Assembly (NCBI GenBank): GCA_945486175.1
Contig: CALYTA010000004.1
Coordinates: 1 to 14,221, forward strand
Length of the DNA stretch: 14,221 nucleotides
Source of the DNA: an uncultured Clostridia bacterium
GTDB taxonomy: Bacteria > Bacillota > Clostridia > Oscillospirales > Butyricicoccaceae
Direction: 5' to 3'
In this document: positions 1 to 7,117 of the stretch, in pieces
Position numbering within the stretch: the stretch's first letter is position 1
How the letters are laid out: each line of letters starts with the position of its first letter
Position numbers and translations under genes: made by a program
The notes under the pieces: model-generated
Seen by the model: only the letters and a program-made list of their open reading frames with translations
Database searches by the model: none
What the model was told of the DNA's origin: nothing

Positions 1-2
1 AC

Positions 3-161
3 ACCGTGACACTGAATGTCGAGACAGCAGATGAAGGCAAGGAATTGCAGAAGGCAGGACTCAAGGGCGCGACAGCGGCCGAGGCCGCCCAGCCCGACCC
101 GGAGGAAGAGGTTTCCGCTGAGCCGGATGAAACCGCGGCAGAACAGCTGCCGGAGGCATAA
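3..161 (+). CDS. 3' end of an unidentified protein (5' end outside window)
   Basis: The open frame runs from the window edge to TAA at 159-161 and gives about 52 residues of C-terminus. It begins TVTLNVETADEGKELQKAG and passes into an Ala/Glu/Pro-rich acidic tail ending AAEQLPEA. The tail composition suggests a disordered end. No motif identifies the family and I do not assign a function. The frame is preferred over the overlapping frame starting at 16 because it stops just before a perfect terminator and has the GC-rich third positions seen in the other genes here. The start codon is not visible, so this is a partial gene. Confidence 0.6.
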   Translation, partial: TVTLNVETADEGKELQKAGLKGATAAEAAQPDPEEEVSAEPDETAAEQLPEA

Positions 162-163
162 CG

Positions 164-203
164 AAAAAAAGCAGAGAATGGAACGTTCCATTCTCTGCTT
201 TTT
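164..203. terminator. Bidirectional Rho-independent terminator
   Basis: A perfect inverted repeat, GCAGAGAATGGAA (171-183) against its complement ending at 198, has almost no loop. A-run 164-170 lies on one side and T-run 199-203 on the other. It can therefore end the plus-strand partial gene (stop at 161) and the minus-strand potD (stop at 218), which converge on it. Confidence 0.9.
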
Positions 204-217
204 GCATGTGCAGATTT

Positions 218-1309
218 TTATTTTGCCTTTACTTTGATCCACAGCTCGGAGAGCTTTTTCCGCAGCACTTCGTTGTCGCGGAATACCTCGTCCTTTTCAC
301 AACCGGAGCGTGGGATATACGCTTCATTGCCCTCATAGATACCGCCTTCGCCATAGGCGTCCGCCATGACGTCCGCATTGGACGACGTATAGCCGACTGT
401 TTCGGTGTTGTCCATCGAGGCGTCATAGGTCAGGACATAGTTGATAAACAGGTTGGCGAGCTCCGGATTGGATGCATTTTTCGGGATGACCATCGCATCG
501 CTCCAGATATTTGTGCCCTGGTCGGGACAGTAATACCCCATATCCGGATTTTCCGACAGGATATATGCCGCATCGCCGCTGTAGACAATGCCTATGTCCT
601 TGATGCCGTTAATCATGTTGTCGATGATCTCATCGGTGACATAGACCGGCTGCATGGTGTCGTTGACATTGCACAGCCATTCATAGGCCGCATTGATTTC
701 GTCCTCGTTGTCGGTATTCATCGAATAGCCGAGCGCCTTGAGCGCCATCATGAACGAATCGCGCTCGGAGTCGTAGAGGTACAGCCGGCCCGCATATTTG
801 GTATCCGTGAGGATATTCCAGCCCTCGCGTTCGAGGTCATCGCGGGAGACGGTGTTTTTGTTGTAGACAATGCCGACCGAGCCCCAGAAATACGGGATGG
901 AATAGGTGTTTTCCGGGTCGTAATCCAGTCCGCGGCAGTCATCCGCCAGCAGGTCAATGTTGGTGATGATTTCCTTGTCGAGCGGCTGGAGATAATTTTC
1001 CTTCATCAGGCGCTCGATCATATAGTCCGACGGAATGAGCACATCATAGCTGTCGCCTGCACTGATCTTGGTGTACATCATCTCGTTGGAGTCGAAATAC
1101 TCCATGATGACATGGCAGTCATATTCCTCCTCGAAATTGTCGATGAGGTCTTCTCCGGTGTATTCGCCCCAGTTGTAAATTTTGAGCGTATCGGAATTGC
1201 CGGAGGACTTGTTGGTGCCGTCAAATTCCGTGCCCGGGCCGCCGCAGCCTGCCAGCAGGCTGAGCAGCAGTGTGCCGCCGAGTATGGCGGAAAGCCATCT
1301 GTGTTTCAT
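218..1309 (-). CDS. potD: Spermidine/putrescine ABC transporter substrate-binding lipoprotein PotD
   Basis: This 363-residue protein is the extracellular polyamine-binding component of the PotABCD importer. A signal peptide ends in the lipobox L19-A-G-C22, so it should be anchored to the membrane by a lipid on Cys22. The mature part has the PotD/PotF type II periplasmic-binding fold: YNWGEY near 45-50, SDYM at 94-97, FWGSVGIVYNK around 141-151, and NIWSDAMVIP at 267-276. Trp47, Ser94/Tyr96, Asp184 and the Trp269-x-Asp271 pair match the positions known in E. coli PotD to contact the polyamine, so the binding site looks intact. The start follows AGGAGG by 7 nt and overlaps the potC stop by 4 nt (ATGA). 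It is the last gene of the operon and ends at a terminator. The choice between spermidine and putrescine cannot be read from sequence. Confidence 0.95.
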   Translation of the reverse strand: MKHRWLSAILGGTLLLSLLAGCGGPGTEFDGTNKSSGNSDTLKIYNWGEYTGEDLIDNFEEEYDCHVIMEYFDSNEMMYTKISAGDSYDVLIPSDYMIERLMKENYLQPLDKEIITNIDLLADDCRGLDYDPENTYSIPYFWGSVGIVYNKNTVSRDDLEREGWNILTDTKYAGRLYLYDSERDSFMMALKALGYSMNTDNEDEINAAYEWLCNVNDTMQPVYVTDEIIDNMINGIKDIGIVYSGDAAYILSENPDMGYYCPDQGTNIWSDAMVIPKNASNPELANLFINYVLTYDASMDNTETVGYTSSNADVMADAYGEGGIYEGNEAYIPRSGCEKDEVFRDNEVLRKKLSELWIKVKAK

Positions 1310-2115
1310 GCGGTTTCCTCCTTTTTGCGGCGCGCCATGGCGCGGTCGCGGATCATCGGAATCAGGTTGAACAGGATGAGCACTGCCGTGATGATGACGA
1401 TGACCAGCGTGGAAATCGCATTGATGGACGGATTGATGCGCTTGGACATCGTGTAGACGAGAATCGAGATGTTCTGCACGCCGTTGCCCGTGACGAAATA
1501 GGAAATGACGAAGTCATCGAACGACATGGTAAACGCAATCAGCGCGCCGGAGACAATACCCGGCATGAGCTGCGGGATAATCGCATGCCACAGCGCCTGC
1601 CAGGGATTTGCGCCCAGGTCGAGTGCCGCGTCCGCAAGATTCGGGTCGAGCGTGCGCAGCCGCGGCGTGATGGACAGCATGACATACGGCGTACAGAACG
1701 CGACATGCGCGAGCAGCAGCGTGACAAAGCCCTTGCTGATTTCCATCGTCGCGAAGAACATCAAAAGGCCGATGGCGGTGACAATATCCGGGTTCATAAT
1801 CGGCAGGTCGTTAATCATGCCGACTGCCGAGCGCAGCGGGCGGCTGCATTTGGACAGGCCGATGACCGTGATTGTACCGATGATGGTGGAAAGGATCGTC
1901 GCAAGGATGGCGACGACAAATGTCATCCAGATTGCATTCATCGTCGTGGAGGAAGAAAACATCTTTTCATACCAGCGCAGCGAAAAGCCGGAAAAATGCG
2001 TCAGCGAACGCGACGAGTTGAAGGAAAAGACGACGGTATAGACAATCGGGAGATAAAAGAACGCGATGACAGCCGCAAGAATGACGCGTGTCAGCGGAAA
2101 TTTTTTCTTTTTCAT
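1306..2115 (-). CDS. potC: Spermidine/putrescine ABC transporter permease PotC
   Basis: This 269-residue inner-membrane permease has about six hydrophobic segments, starting with residues 10-31. The MetI-type EAA loop, DAALDLGANPWQAL at 162-175, is where the permease contacts the ATPase. The length matches the PotC family. The N-terminus is short and basic (MKKKK), as usual for PotC. Its ATG overlaps the potB stop by 4 nt and its own stop overlaps the potD start by 4 nt, which implies translational coupling. The ribosome site is a GGGGGA-like stretch about 8 nt upstream. PotB and PotC form the channel heterodimer. The assignment to PotC rather than PotB rests on gene order and the YEKMFSS-type N-terminal region, both typical of PotC. 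Confidence 0.94.
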   Translation of the reverse strand: MKKKKFPLTRVILAAVIAFFYLPIVYTVVFSFNSSRSLTHFSGFSLRWYEKMFSSSTTMNAIWMTFVVAILATILSTIIGTITVIGLSKCSRPLRSAVGMINDLPIMNPDIVTAIGLLMFFATMEISKGFVTLLLAHVAFCTPYVMLSITPRLRTLDPNLADAALDLGANPWQALWHAIIPQLMPGIVSGALIAFTMSFDDFVISYFVTGNGVQNISILVYTMSKRINPSINAISTLVIVIITAVLILFNLIPMIRDRAMARRKKEETA

Positions 2116-2939
2116 ACATCAATCCCCCTGTTGCGGTCAAGACGGCGGGTCAGGAACATGGACAGCATAATGATAATCGCCATGATGAGCGACAGTGCAC
2201 TGCCGAAGCTCCAGTTGCCTGAGGTGAGAAACTGCGATTCGATGACATTGCCGATGAGGACATACTGTCCGCCGCCCAGCAGCTTCGGAATGAAGAACGA
2301 GGATACAGCGGGCAGGAACACCAGCGTGATGCCGGAGACAATGCCGGGCACACTCATCGGCAGCGTGACCCGGAGAAATGCCTGCGTGCGGTTCGCGCCG
2401 AGGTCGCTTGCAGCCTCGAGGAATGACGGGTCCATTTTGGACAGCGAGGTGTGGATTTCCAGAATCATGAACGGCAGGAAGTTGTAAACCATGCCGAGTA
2501 CGACGGCAAAGTCGGTGTACATCATCTGAAGCGGGCCGATGCCGAACAGCCCGAGCAGGTGGTTGAGCAGGCCGTCATCCTGTAAAATGCCGACCCATGC
2601 ATAGGTGCGCACGAGCATGTTGATCCAGGTCGGCAGCGTGATGACGAGGATGAGGAAGGTGCTGCGCTTTCCCGCGCGTGCAATCGCATATGCCGCGGGA
2701 TAGCCCAGAAGCAGACAGACAATGGTGGTCAGGATGGCGACGCGCAGTGAGCGCAGCAGCACCTGGATGAACACCGCGTCGCTGAAAAAGCGCGCGAAGT
2801 TCGCCAGCGTGAACTGCCCCTGGAAGAACGCCGTGCCCTCGACGGTGAACGCGTACGCGATAATCAGCAGCATCGGGATGACGATGAGGACCGAAATCCA
2901 TGCGACATAGGGATAAGCCATTGAACGGAATTGTTTCAT
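2112..2939 (-). CDS. potB: Spermidine/putrescine ABC transporter permease PotB
   Basis: This 275-residue permease is the partner of PotC. Hydrophobic segments include 12-31, 65-88, 95-115 and 145-160, and two more lie in the C-terminal third. The EAA coupling motif EAASDLGANRTQAF is at 175-188. LPTWINMLVRTYAW at 102-115 is a typical PotB block. It starts 4 nt after the potA stop. Its ribosome site AAGGGGTG overlaps the end of potA, so translation is likely coupled. The C-terminus RRLDRNRGIDV contains the ATGA overlap with potC. Nothing looks truncated or unusual. Confidence 0.94.
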   Translation of the reverse strand: MKQFRSMAYPYVAWISVLIVIPMLLIIAYAFTVEGTAFFQGQFTLANFARFFSDAVFIQVLLRSLRVAILTTIVCLLLGYPAAYAIARAGKRSTFLILVITLPTWINMLVRTYAWVGILQDDGLLNHLLGLFGIGPLQMMYTDFAVVLGMVYNFLPFMILEIHTSLSKMDPSFLEAASDLGANRTQAFLRVTLPMSVPGIVSGITLVFLPAVSSFFIPKLLGGGQYVLIGNVIESQFLTSGNWSFGSALSLIMAIIIMLSMFLTRRLDRNRGIDV

Positions 2940-2943
2940 GTGC

Positions 2944-4518
2944 TCACCCCTTCTTCATGATGTGCAGGTCATCCGGTGTGAACTGAAGGCCGACGACATC
3001 ACCCGGCTCGGTGCGGTCGGTGGTATCCACCTTGTATTCCATGCCCTGCGTGGCGAAGGTGATGTCATAGACACCCGGCGTGATGGTCTCCCAGTCGAAC
3101 GTATAGATGACATCGGTGATGCGGATGCGCGCGCCGTCGTCCTCCGGGGCGAGGCTCCATGCGGAAGCGTCCGCCCATACCATCAGGTCGTTGTCCAGCG
3201 TCATCGATTCCTTGATGTCATCGACTGATTTGGAGAAGTTTACGGCGTAGATTTCCTCCTGGTATTCCTCCGACTGCACGCGGTTTGCGTCCTCGACGAT
3301 CATGTCGACTGTGATGGAGGTGCCTGCCGCTGTGCGGAAGGTGACCGGATAGCGGCCGTTTTCCGGGCGGATGGAGTAGGAAATCTTGCTGATGGACACA
3401 CCCTCTTCGGTGTCCTTTTTCCACGCCTGTGCGTTTGCGCGCGTGATGATTTTTGCATCGGTCAGCTCCTCGACGTCTTCCGCGTCCAGATAGAAGCTGT
3501 CCGCGTCGATGAGTTCGCCTGCTTCCTCGTTGACAACCGGCTGGTCGGTGGAGACATTCATTTTGACGGTGATGGAGGTGCCGCGGCGCGTCTCGACGAT
3601 GGTCTCATAGTGCACGCCCTTGAACAGGACGGACTTGACGGTGCCGCGCAGCTTGCCCTGCTCCGGCGGGACGATGTCGATATCCTCCGGGCGGATGACA
3701 ACTTCAACCTCTTCATTGGGCGCAAATCCGCCGTCAACGCATTCAAACGGATGTCCGTCAAAAATAACGCGGCGGTCACACGGCATGACACCGTCCACAA
3801 TGTTGCTCTCGCCGATGAAATTTGCGACATAGCGGTTGACCGGCTCGTTGTAGATATCGACCGGGGAACCGATCTGCTGGATGGAGCCTTCCTTCATGAC
3901 GACGATTTTGTCCGACATGGTCAGCGCTTCTTCCTGGTCATGCGTGACAAAGATAAACGTGATGCCGACCTCCTGCTGGATCTTTTTCAGCTCGCGCTGC
4001 ATGTCCTTGCGCAGCTTGAGGTCAAGTGCGCCGAGCGGCTCGTCGAGCAGCAGTACCTTCGGTTCATTGACCAGTGCGCGCGCAATGGCGACGCGCTGCT
4101 GCTGTCCGCCGGACATCTGGTTGATACGGCGCTGTTCAAAGCCCGCGAGGCCGACAAGGCGCAGCATACGGCTGACCTTCTGCTCGATGATATCCTTCGG
4201 CTCTTTCTTGAGATTCAGGCCAAAGGCGACGTTGTCATATACGTTGAGGTGCGGGAACAGCGCATATTTCTGGAATACGGTGTTGACCTCGCGCTTGTAC
4301 GGCGGCAGGCCGGAGATGTCCTGCCCGTCAAAGATAACCTGTCCGTCATCGGCATCGAGAAAGCCCGCGATGATGCGCAGCAGCGTGGTCTTGCCGCAGC
4401 CGGACGGGCCGAGCAATGTGACAAATTCATTTTCATAGATGTCCAGCGAGATGCCGTCGAGCACGCGCTGGCCGTCGAATTCCTTGACGATGTTTTTGAT
4501 TTCAATCAGTTTGTTCAT
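2944..4518 (-). CDS. potA: Polyamine ABC transporter ATP-binding protein PotA with an inserted pair of Ig-like repeats
   Basis: This ATPase powers the PotBC permease from the cytoplasmic face. The ATPase motifs are all present: Walker [10 protein letters not shown] at 37-45, Q-loop Gln83, signature MSGGQ at 135-139, Walker B LLLDE at 156-160 and switch His193. The usual C-terminal TOBE region starts near 275 ([11 protein letters not shown]). PotA proteins are usually about 350-380 residues, but this one is 524. The extra part, roughly 325-500, holds two related units that share A-x-A-x-A-W (361-366 and 449-454) and a G-x-Y-x-x-T-F strand (388-394 and 482-488). They resemble Ig-like repeats of Gram-positive surface proteins. 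A canonical PotA ending ([16 protein letters not shown]) returns after them, so this is an insertion and not a frameshift fusion. The start follows AGGAGA by a few nt. It lies 31 nt after the regulator gene. Confidence 0.93.
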   Translation of the reverse strand: MNKLIEIKNIVKEFDGQRVLDGISLDIYENEFVTLLGPSGCGKTTLLRIIAGFLDADDGQVIFDGQDISGLPPYKREVNTVFQKYALFPHLNVYDNVAFGLNLKKEPKDIIEQKVSRMLRLVGLAGFEQRRINQMSGGQQQRVAIARALVNEPKVLLLDEPLGALDLKLRKDMQRELKKIQQEVGITFIFVTHDQEEALTMSDKIVVMKEGSIQQIGSPVDIYNEPVNRYVANFIGESNIVDGVMPCDRRVIFDGHPFECVDGGFAPNEEVEVVIRPEDIDIVPPEQGKLRGTVKSVLFKGVHYETIVETRRGTSITVKMNVSTDQPVVNEEAGELIDADSFYLDAEDVEELTDAKIITRANAQAWKKDTEEGVSISKISYSIRPENGRYPVTFRTAAGTSITVDMIVEDANRVQSEEYQEEIYAVNFSKSVDDIKESMTLDNDLMVWADASAWSLAPEDDGARIRITDVIYTFDWETITPGVYDITFATQGMEYKVDTTDRTEPGDVVGLQFTPDDLHIMKKG

Positions 4519-4549
4519 ATCCCTCTCCTAACCCGGGCGGAAGGCTGCC

Positions 4550-5083
4550 CTAGAATAGCGGCGGGGTGCTGACCCACAGCACCTGTGCCGTTGTTTTTTT
4601 ATCGTTGCGAAGATAGTGTCCGCGCCCCCCGTCCAGATAAAAGGTTTCACCCTTGTGGACAGTGTAAGCGGCGGTATCGGTGACCAATGTGACCGTGCCG
4701 GCGATCACATAGCCGAATTCCTCGCCGCCATGCGGGCCGGACGGAAAAGACTGTCCGCCCTGCGGCAGTTCGACGAGGATGGGCTCCATTTTATTTTTCT
4801 GGGTATTTGGCACGATCCAGCGGATGGTGCAGGCGTCGCGCGCATCCTCAAAAAAATCCGCCTGCCGGAAGACAATCTGTTCCTCTGCCGTGTCGCTGAA
4901 AAATTCCGACAGAGAAGAACCGAGCGCTTCGAGGATATCCGCGAGCGTGGCAATGGACGGACTGGTCAGGTCACGCTCCAGCTGAGACAGGAAGCCCTTG
5001 GTCAGCTCGCAGCGGGAGGCAAGCTCCTCCAGCGTCAGCCCCTGCTGTGCACGCAGCCGCTTGATTTTTGAACCGATTTCCAT
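4550..5083 (-). CDS. XRE-family regulator with C-terminal cupin domain (PuuR-like)
   Basis: This 177-residue protein has an N-terminal helix-turn-helix (about 6-60, including LTLEELASRCELTKGFLSQL) and a C-terminal cupin (about 102-172) with His118, Glu122 and His156 as possible ligand or metal residues. The layout and length match PuuR-type regulators of polyamine genes. Its position as first gene ahead of potABCD supports a role in sensing polyamines or a related metabolite. An in-frame ATG exists upstream at 5185, but it lies upstream of the predicted transcription start (-10 box at 5175-5180). I therefore chose the ATG at 5083-5081, which also places the conserved MEIGSKIKRLR at the N-terminus. 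The ribosome site AAAGGAGG is 26 nt upstream, too far unless the hairpin between them folds. Ligand and operator are inferred only from context. Confidence 0.88.
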   Translation of the reverse strand: MEIGSKIKRLRAQQGLTLEELASRCELTKGFLSQLERDLTSPSIATLADILEALGSSLSEFFSDTAEEQIVFRQADFFEDARDACTIRWIVPNTQKNKMEPILVELPQGGQSFPSGPHGGEEFGYVIAGTVTLVTDTAAYTVHKGETFYLDGGRGHYLRNDKKTTAQVLWVSTPPLF

Positions 5084-5089
5084 TTTTTT

Positions 5090-5117
5090 GCCGGCATGCC
5101 GCCGGCGCGCCTCCTTT
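5090..5117 (-). promoter_or_regulatory. Ribosome site separated from start codon by a hairpin
   Basis: AAAGGAGG (5117-5110) lies 26 nt upstream of the regulator ATG. The 17 nt at 5090-5106 form a 6-bp GCCGGC/GCCGGC stem with a 5-nt loop. With the hairpin folded, the effective spacing is 9 nt, which is close to optimal. No other good ribosome site or in-frame start lies within the predicted transcript. Confidence 0.5.
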
Positions 5118-5174
5118 GCCTGTTCTTTACAAATACTAAACTTTTTATGCTTGTTTATCAAACTCGCAATACCT

Positions 5175-5202
5175 ATTATACACATCCTGCACGGGAGCGC
5201 AA
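5175..5202 (-). promoter_or_regulatory. Sigma-A promoter of the polyamine operon
   Basis: On the minus strand, TTGCGC (5202-5197) is followed by a 16-nt spacer and a perfect TATAAT (5180-5175). Transcription would begin near 5168 and give a leader of about 85 nt. An imperfect inverted repeat, TAAAC (5137-5141) with GTTTA (5153-5157), lies in the leader and could be an operator, but this is weak. Confidence 0.7.
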
Positions 5203-5253
5203 CAGTTTTTTACACCGAAACAGAAAAAATTCGGGACAGACTGCAAAAAATTG

Positions 5254-5283
5254 GTATAGCTCTGCGCGTTTTGGGCCATACTG
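5254..5283 (+). promoter_or_regulatory. Possible sporulation-sigma promoter for the SpoIIQ-like gene
   Basis: GTATA (5254-5258) and CATACTG (5277-5283) are separated by 18 nt. The boxes resemble sigma-F/G or sigma-E elements, though the spacing is slightly long. No good sigma-A -10 box was seen in this gap. The predicted start near 5290 leaves a short leader that still includes GGAGGT. This is a resemblance only. Confidence 0.35.
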
Positions 5284-5303
5284 GGGGTACTGGAGGTGCT
5301 GAG

Positions 5304-6026
5304 ATGAAAAAAACAAATGAAGCTGCGCGGTGGTGGAGCGAAGACAAAGGCTTTTACATGATTCTCCTGCTGTGCGTGCTGGCAGTCGCAGTGGCGGCAT
5401 ATGTACTGTTCGCCTCGCCGCAGACGGCAGAGGCAGACCCGATGGATGGATACCTGTATGAAGCGGATGACAGCGTGAGCGCATCCGAGCCGCTCGACGG
5501 CGTCCCGGCAATGGAAACCGAAACGGCAGAGGATACGGAAGATGCGGCAGAAGCCGAAGAGGCTGAAACGACTGCCGCCGCGGAGGATGCGGAGCAGGAC
5601 GAGCCTGCGGAGCAGACCGCTGCCGCACTGACCTTTACGCCGCCGATGGATGCGGATGTATCACATGCGTTTTCCGGCGACACGCTGGAATACAATGAGA
5701 CCACGCGCGACTGGCGCACGCATGAGGGCGCAGACTATGCAGGCGAAGAGGGCGATGCCGTGTGCGCCATTGCCGACGGCACTGTGCTCCGCGTCGATGA
5801 CGACACGATTTATGGAAAATATGTCATTCTCAGCCATGCGCAGGATATGAACAGCCTGTACGCGGGGTTGGATCACATCACGGTCTCCGAGGGTGACAGC
5901 GTGAAGGGCGGCGACCAGTTCGCGGAGCTGGGAAGCCCGATGCCGCTGGAGGAAGCGCTCGGCGTGCACCTGCATCTGGCTGTCACGAAGGAAGGCGATG
6001 CCGTTGACCCGGCAGGGCTGTTTTAA
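5304..6026 (+). CDS. SpoIIQ-like M23 peptidase-family membrane protein
   Basis: This 240-residue protein has a short cytoplasmic N-terminus ending in DKGFY, one membrane helix (about 17-37), a very acidic Ala/Glu-rich linker (about 43-107) and a C-terminal LytM/M23 domain (about 115-240). The zinc ligands look complete: H140-x3-D144 and the H222-x-H224 pair. In the block that usually reads Y-x-H-L the protein has YAGL, with Gly188 where the family's catalytic His normally stands (His191 lies nearby). Loss of catalytic residues is known in some SpoIIQ proteins, which serve as a scaffold between forespore and mother cell. The architecture fits SpoIIQ, but a vegetative wall hydrolase remains possible. 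The start at 5304 has GGAGGT 6 nt upstream. Longer in-frame extensions back to 4998 run over the regulator gene and are not credible. Confidence 0.85.
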   Translation: MKKTNEAARWWSEDKGFYMILLLCVLAVAVAAYVLFASPQTAEADPMDGYLYEADDSVSASEPLDGVPAMETETAEDTEDAAEAEEAETTAAAEDAEQDEPAEQTAAALTFTPPMDADVSHAFSGDTLEYNETTRDWRTHEGADYAGEEGDAVCAIADGTVLRVDDDTIYGKYVILSHAQDMNSLYAGLDHITVSEGDSVKGGDQFAELGSPMPLEEALGVHLHLAVTKEGDAVDPAGLF

Positions 6027-6069
6027 CCGCCTTTTGTGCGCTGATACGTGGCAAATGAAATCTATGTTG

Positions 6070-6107
6070 CGCATGTATTGAGTTCTTCCGATACAATGCG
6101 TTATAAT
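6070..6107 (+). promoter_or_regulatory. Promoter of the candidate small RNA, with overlapping inverted repeat
   Basis: TTGAGT (6078-6083), an 18-nt spacer and a perfect TATAAT (6102-6107) form a sigma-A promoter. CGCATGTAT (6070-6078) pairs with ATACAATGCG (6091-6100) apart from one bulged base. This places an inverted repeat over the -35 box and spacer, which could be an operator. Confidence 0.6.
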
Positions 6108-6113
6108 AATGCC

Positions 6114-6291
6114 AGAATCGTTCAGAGATGGGCGGTTTCAACAAAATCCAATTTTGTTTAAAGCACGGTCACATCCCCCAGATAGTGCTTTATATCATCC
6201 CCAATTTTGCATGTTGTGTTTATCATCCCCCAAAACTTCCACGACATGCAGAAACGCCGAATGCCTCCCCGCGTTCGGCGTTTCTTCTTTT
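6114..6291 (+). ncRNA. Candidate small RNA with C-rich single-stranded motifs
   Basis: No credible gene lies between 6027 and 6352, yet the plus strand has a promoter, an orderly set of hairpins and a terminator. Hairpin 1 is 6140-6158 (8 bp, 3-nt loop). Hairpin 2 pairs 6159-6166 with 6185-6192, and its loop holds CATCCCCCA (6172-6180). An unpaired stretch then holds CATCCCCAA (6196-6204). Hairpin 3 pairs 6208-6218 with 6240-6250 (11 bp with one G-U), and its loop holds CATCCCCCAA (6224-6233). The terminator loop carries CTCCCC (6265-6270). Repeated C-rich motifs exposed in loops are the hallmark of Firmicutes small RNAs that pair with ribosome sites, such as RsaE and CsfG, and also of the actinobacterial 6C RNA. 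I cannot match it to a named family. The short frames here lack ribosome sites. Confidence 0.6.
6252..6291 (+). terminator. Terminator of the candidate small RNA
   Basis: AAACGCCGAA (6252-6261) pairs perfectly with TTCGGCGTTT (6274-6283). The stem can extend inward by three more pairs. A T-rich tail follows at 6281-6291. It lies 225 nt after the SpoIIQ-like stop codon, so it may also end read-through from that gene. Confidence 0.75.
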
Positions 6292-6314
6292 CCCCACGTG
6301 GGGGAAAAGAGCAG

Positions 6315-6345
6315 AAAACAGCCCTTCCCATGCGGGAAGGGCTGT
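6315..6345 (-). terminator. Terminator of the nitroreductase-sir2 operon
   Basis: ACAGCCCTTCCC (6318-6329) pairs perfectly with 6334-6345 around a 4-nt loop. On the minus strand this is followed by a T-rich stretch (6318-6315 and beyond). It lies 7 nt past the sir2 stop. A further palindrome, CCCCACGTGGGG at 6292-6303, sits between it and the small RNA terminator. Confidence 0.88.
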
Positions 6346-6352
6346 CGCTGTT

Positions 6353-7084
6353 TTATCGGACGATGATCTGATCCATGACCGCGCCGATGGGCGCGTCAAT
6401 CGTCAGGTTTGCGCCGGTCGAACGCTGGGTCTGTCCCTTGTTGATGACGACAAGGTTTTTGCCGTTGAAGTAGTGGATCAGGCCCGCGGCGGGATAGACG
6501 GCGAGCGATGTGCCGCCGATGATGAGCATGTCTGCTTTCGCAATATGGCGCACGCTGTCGTTCATCGTCTGCTCGTCGAGTGATTCCTCATATAAGACGA
6601 CATCGGGCTTGAGTGTGCCGCCGCATTCGCATTTGGGCACACCGCCGCACTGCTTGACATAATGCGCGTCATAGAACTTGCCGCAGCGCTGGCAGTAGTT
6701 GCGGTGCACCGAGCCGTGCAGTTCGAGCACGGTTTTGCTTCCGGCAGCCTGATGCAGCCCGTCGATGTTCTGCGTGACAACCGCAGTCAGCTTGCCGGCC
6801 TGCTCCAGCTCCGCCAGCTTGCGGTGCGCGGCATTCGGCTTCGCGTCCAGCGCCAGCATTTTGTCCTGATAGAACCGGTAAAATTCCTCCGGCTGGGACA
6901 CGAAAAAGGAGTGGCTGAGGATGATTTCCGGCGGGAATTTGTATTTTTGGTTGTATAAACCGTCAACACTGCGGAAATCCGGGATCCCACTTTCCGTGGA
7001 AACGCCTGCGCCCCCGAAAAAGACAATGCGCTTTGATTCATCAATCATCTGCTGCAGGGCAGCAATTTGCTTTTGCAGATCCAT
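6353..7084 (-). CDS. NAD-dependent protein deacylase, Sir2/CobB family
   Basis: This 243-residue cytoplasmic sirtuin removes acyl groups from lysine side chains and uses NAD+ as co-substrate. The Rossmann-fold signature GAGVSTESGIPDFRS is at 25-39, TQNIDGLH at 104-111, and the catalytic His is His123 in ELHGS. The zinc module has C131-x2-C134 and a C-x-C pair (152/154), followed by GGTLKPDVVLYEE. GGTSLAVYPAA at 190-200 is the late NAD-binding block. The start at 7084 follows AAAGGAGG by 6 nt. An upstream in-frame ATG at 7108 lacks such a site. The gene is 33 nt downstream of the nitroreductase and shares its promoter. Whether it prefers acetyl, succinyl or other acyl groups is not determined here. 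Confidence 0.94.
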   Translation of the reverse strand: MDLQKQIAALQQMIDESKRIVFFGGAGVSTESGIPDFRSVDGLYNQKYKFPPEIILSHSFFVSQPEEFYRFYQDKMLALDAKPNAAHRKLAELEQAGKLTAVVTQNIDGLHQAAGSKTVLELHGSVHRNYCQRCGKFYDAHYVKQCGGVPKCECGGTLKPDVVLYEESLDEQTMNDSVRHIAKADMLIIGGTSLAVYPAAGLIHYFNGKNLVVINKGQTQRSTGANLTIDAPIGAVMDQIIVR

Positions 7085-7117
7085 AAATAGCCTCCTTTTC
7101 CGAAACATAGCTTTTTC

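Noticed and set aside
206..1456. Long plus-strand open frame across potD and into potC
   Set aside because: It is antisense to two clear transporter genes, lacks a ribosome site and its translation shows no family motifs. It is an artefact of GC-rich third positions.
1270..2487. Plus-strand open frame rich in Arg/Asp/His
   Set aside because: Composition is typical of reverse-complement reading. It lies antisense to potC and potB.
3610..4572. Plus-strand open frame antisense to potA
   Set aside because: No ribosome site or motifs, and the minus strand holds all ABC ATPase motifs over the same bases.
5281..5287. CTGGGGG near the SpoIIQ-like gene as another small RNA target
   Set aside because: It lies at the predicted -10 box and is probably not transcribed from that promoter.
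6109..6583. Two overlapping plus-strand open frames in and after the small RNA region
   Set aside because: Neither has a ribosome site, and both run through the RNA hairpins, two terminators and the sir2 3' end.
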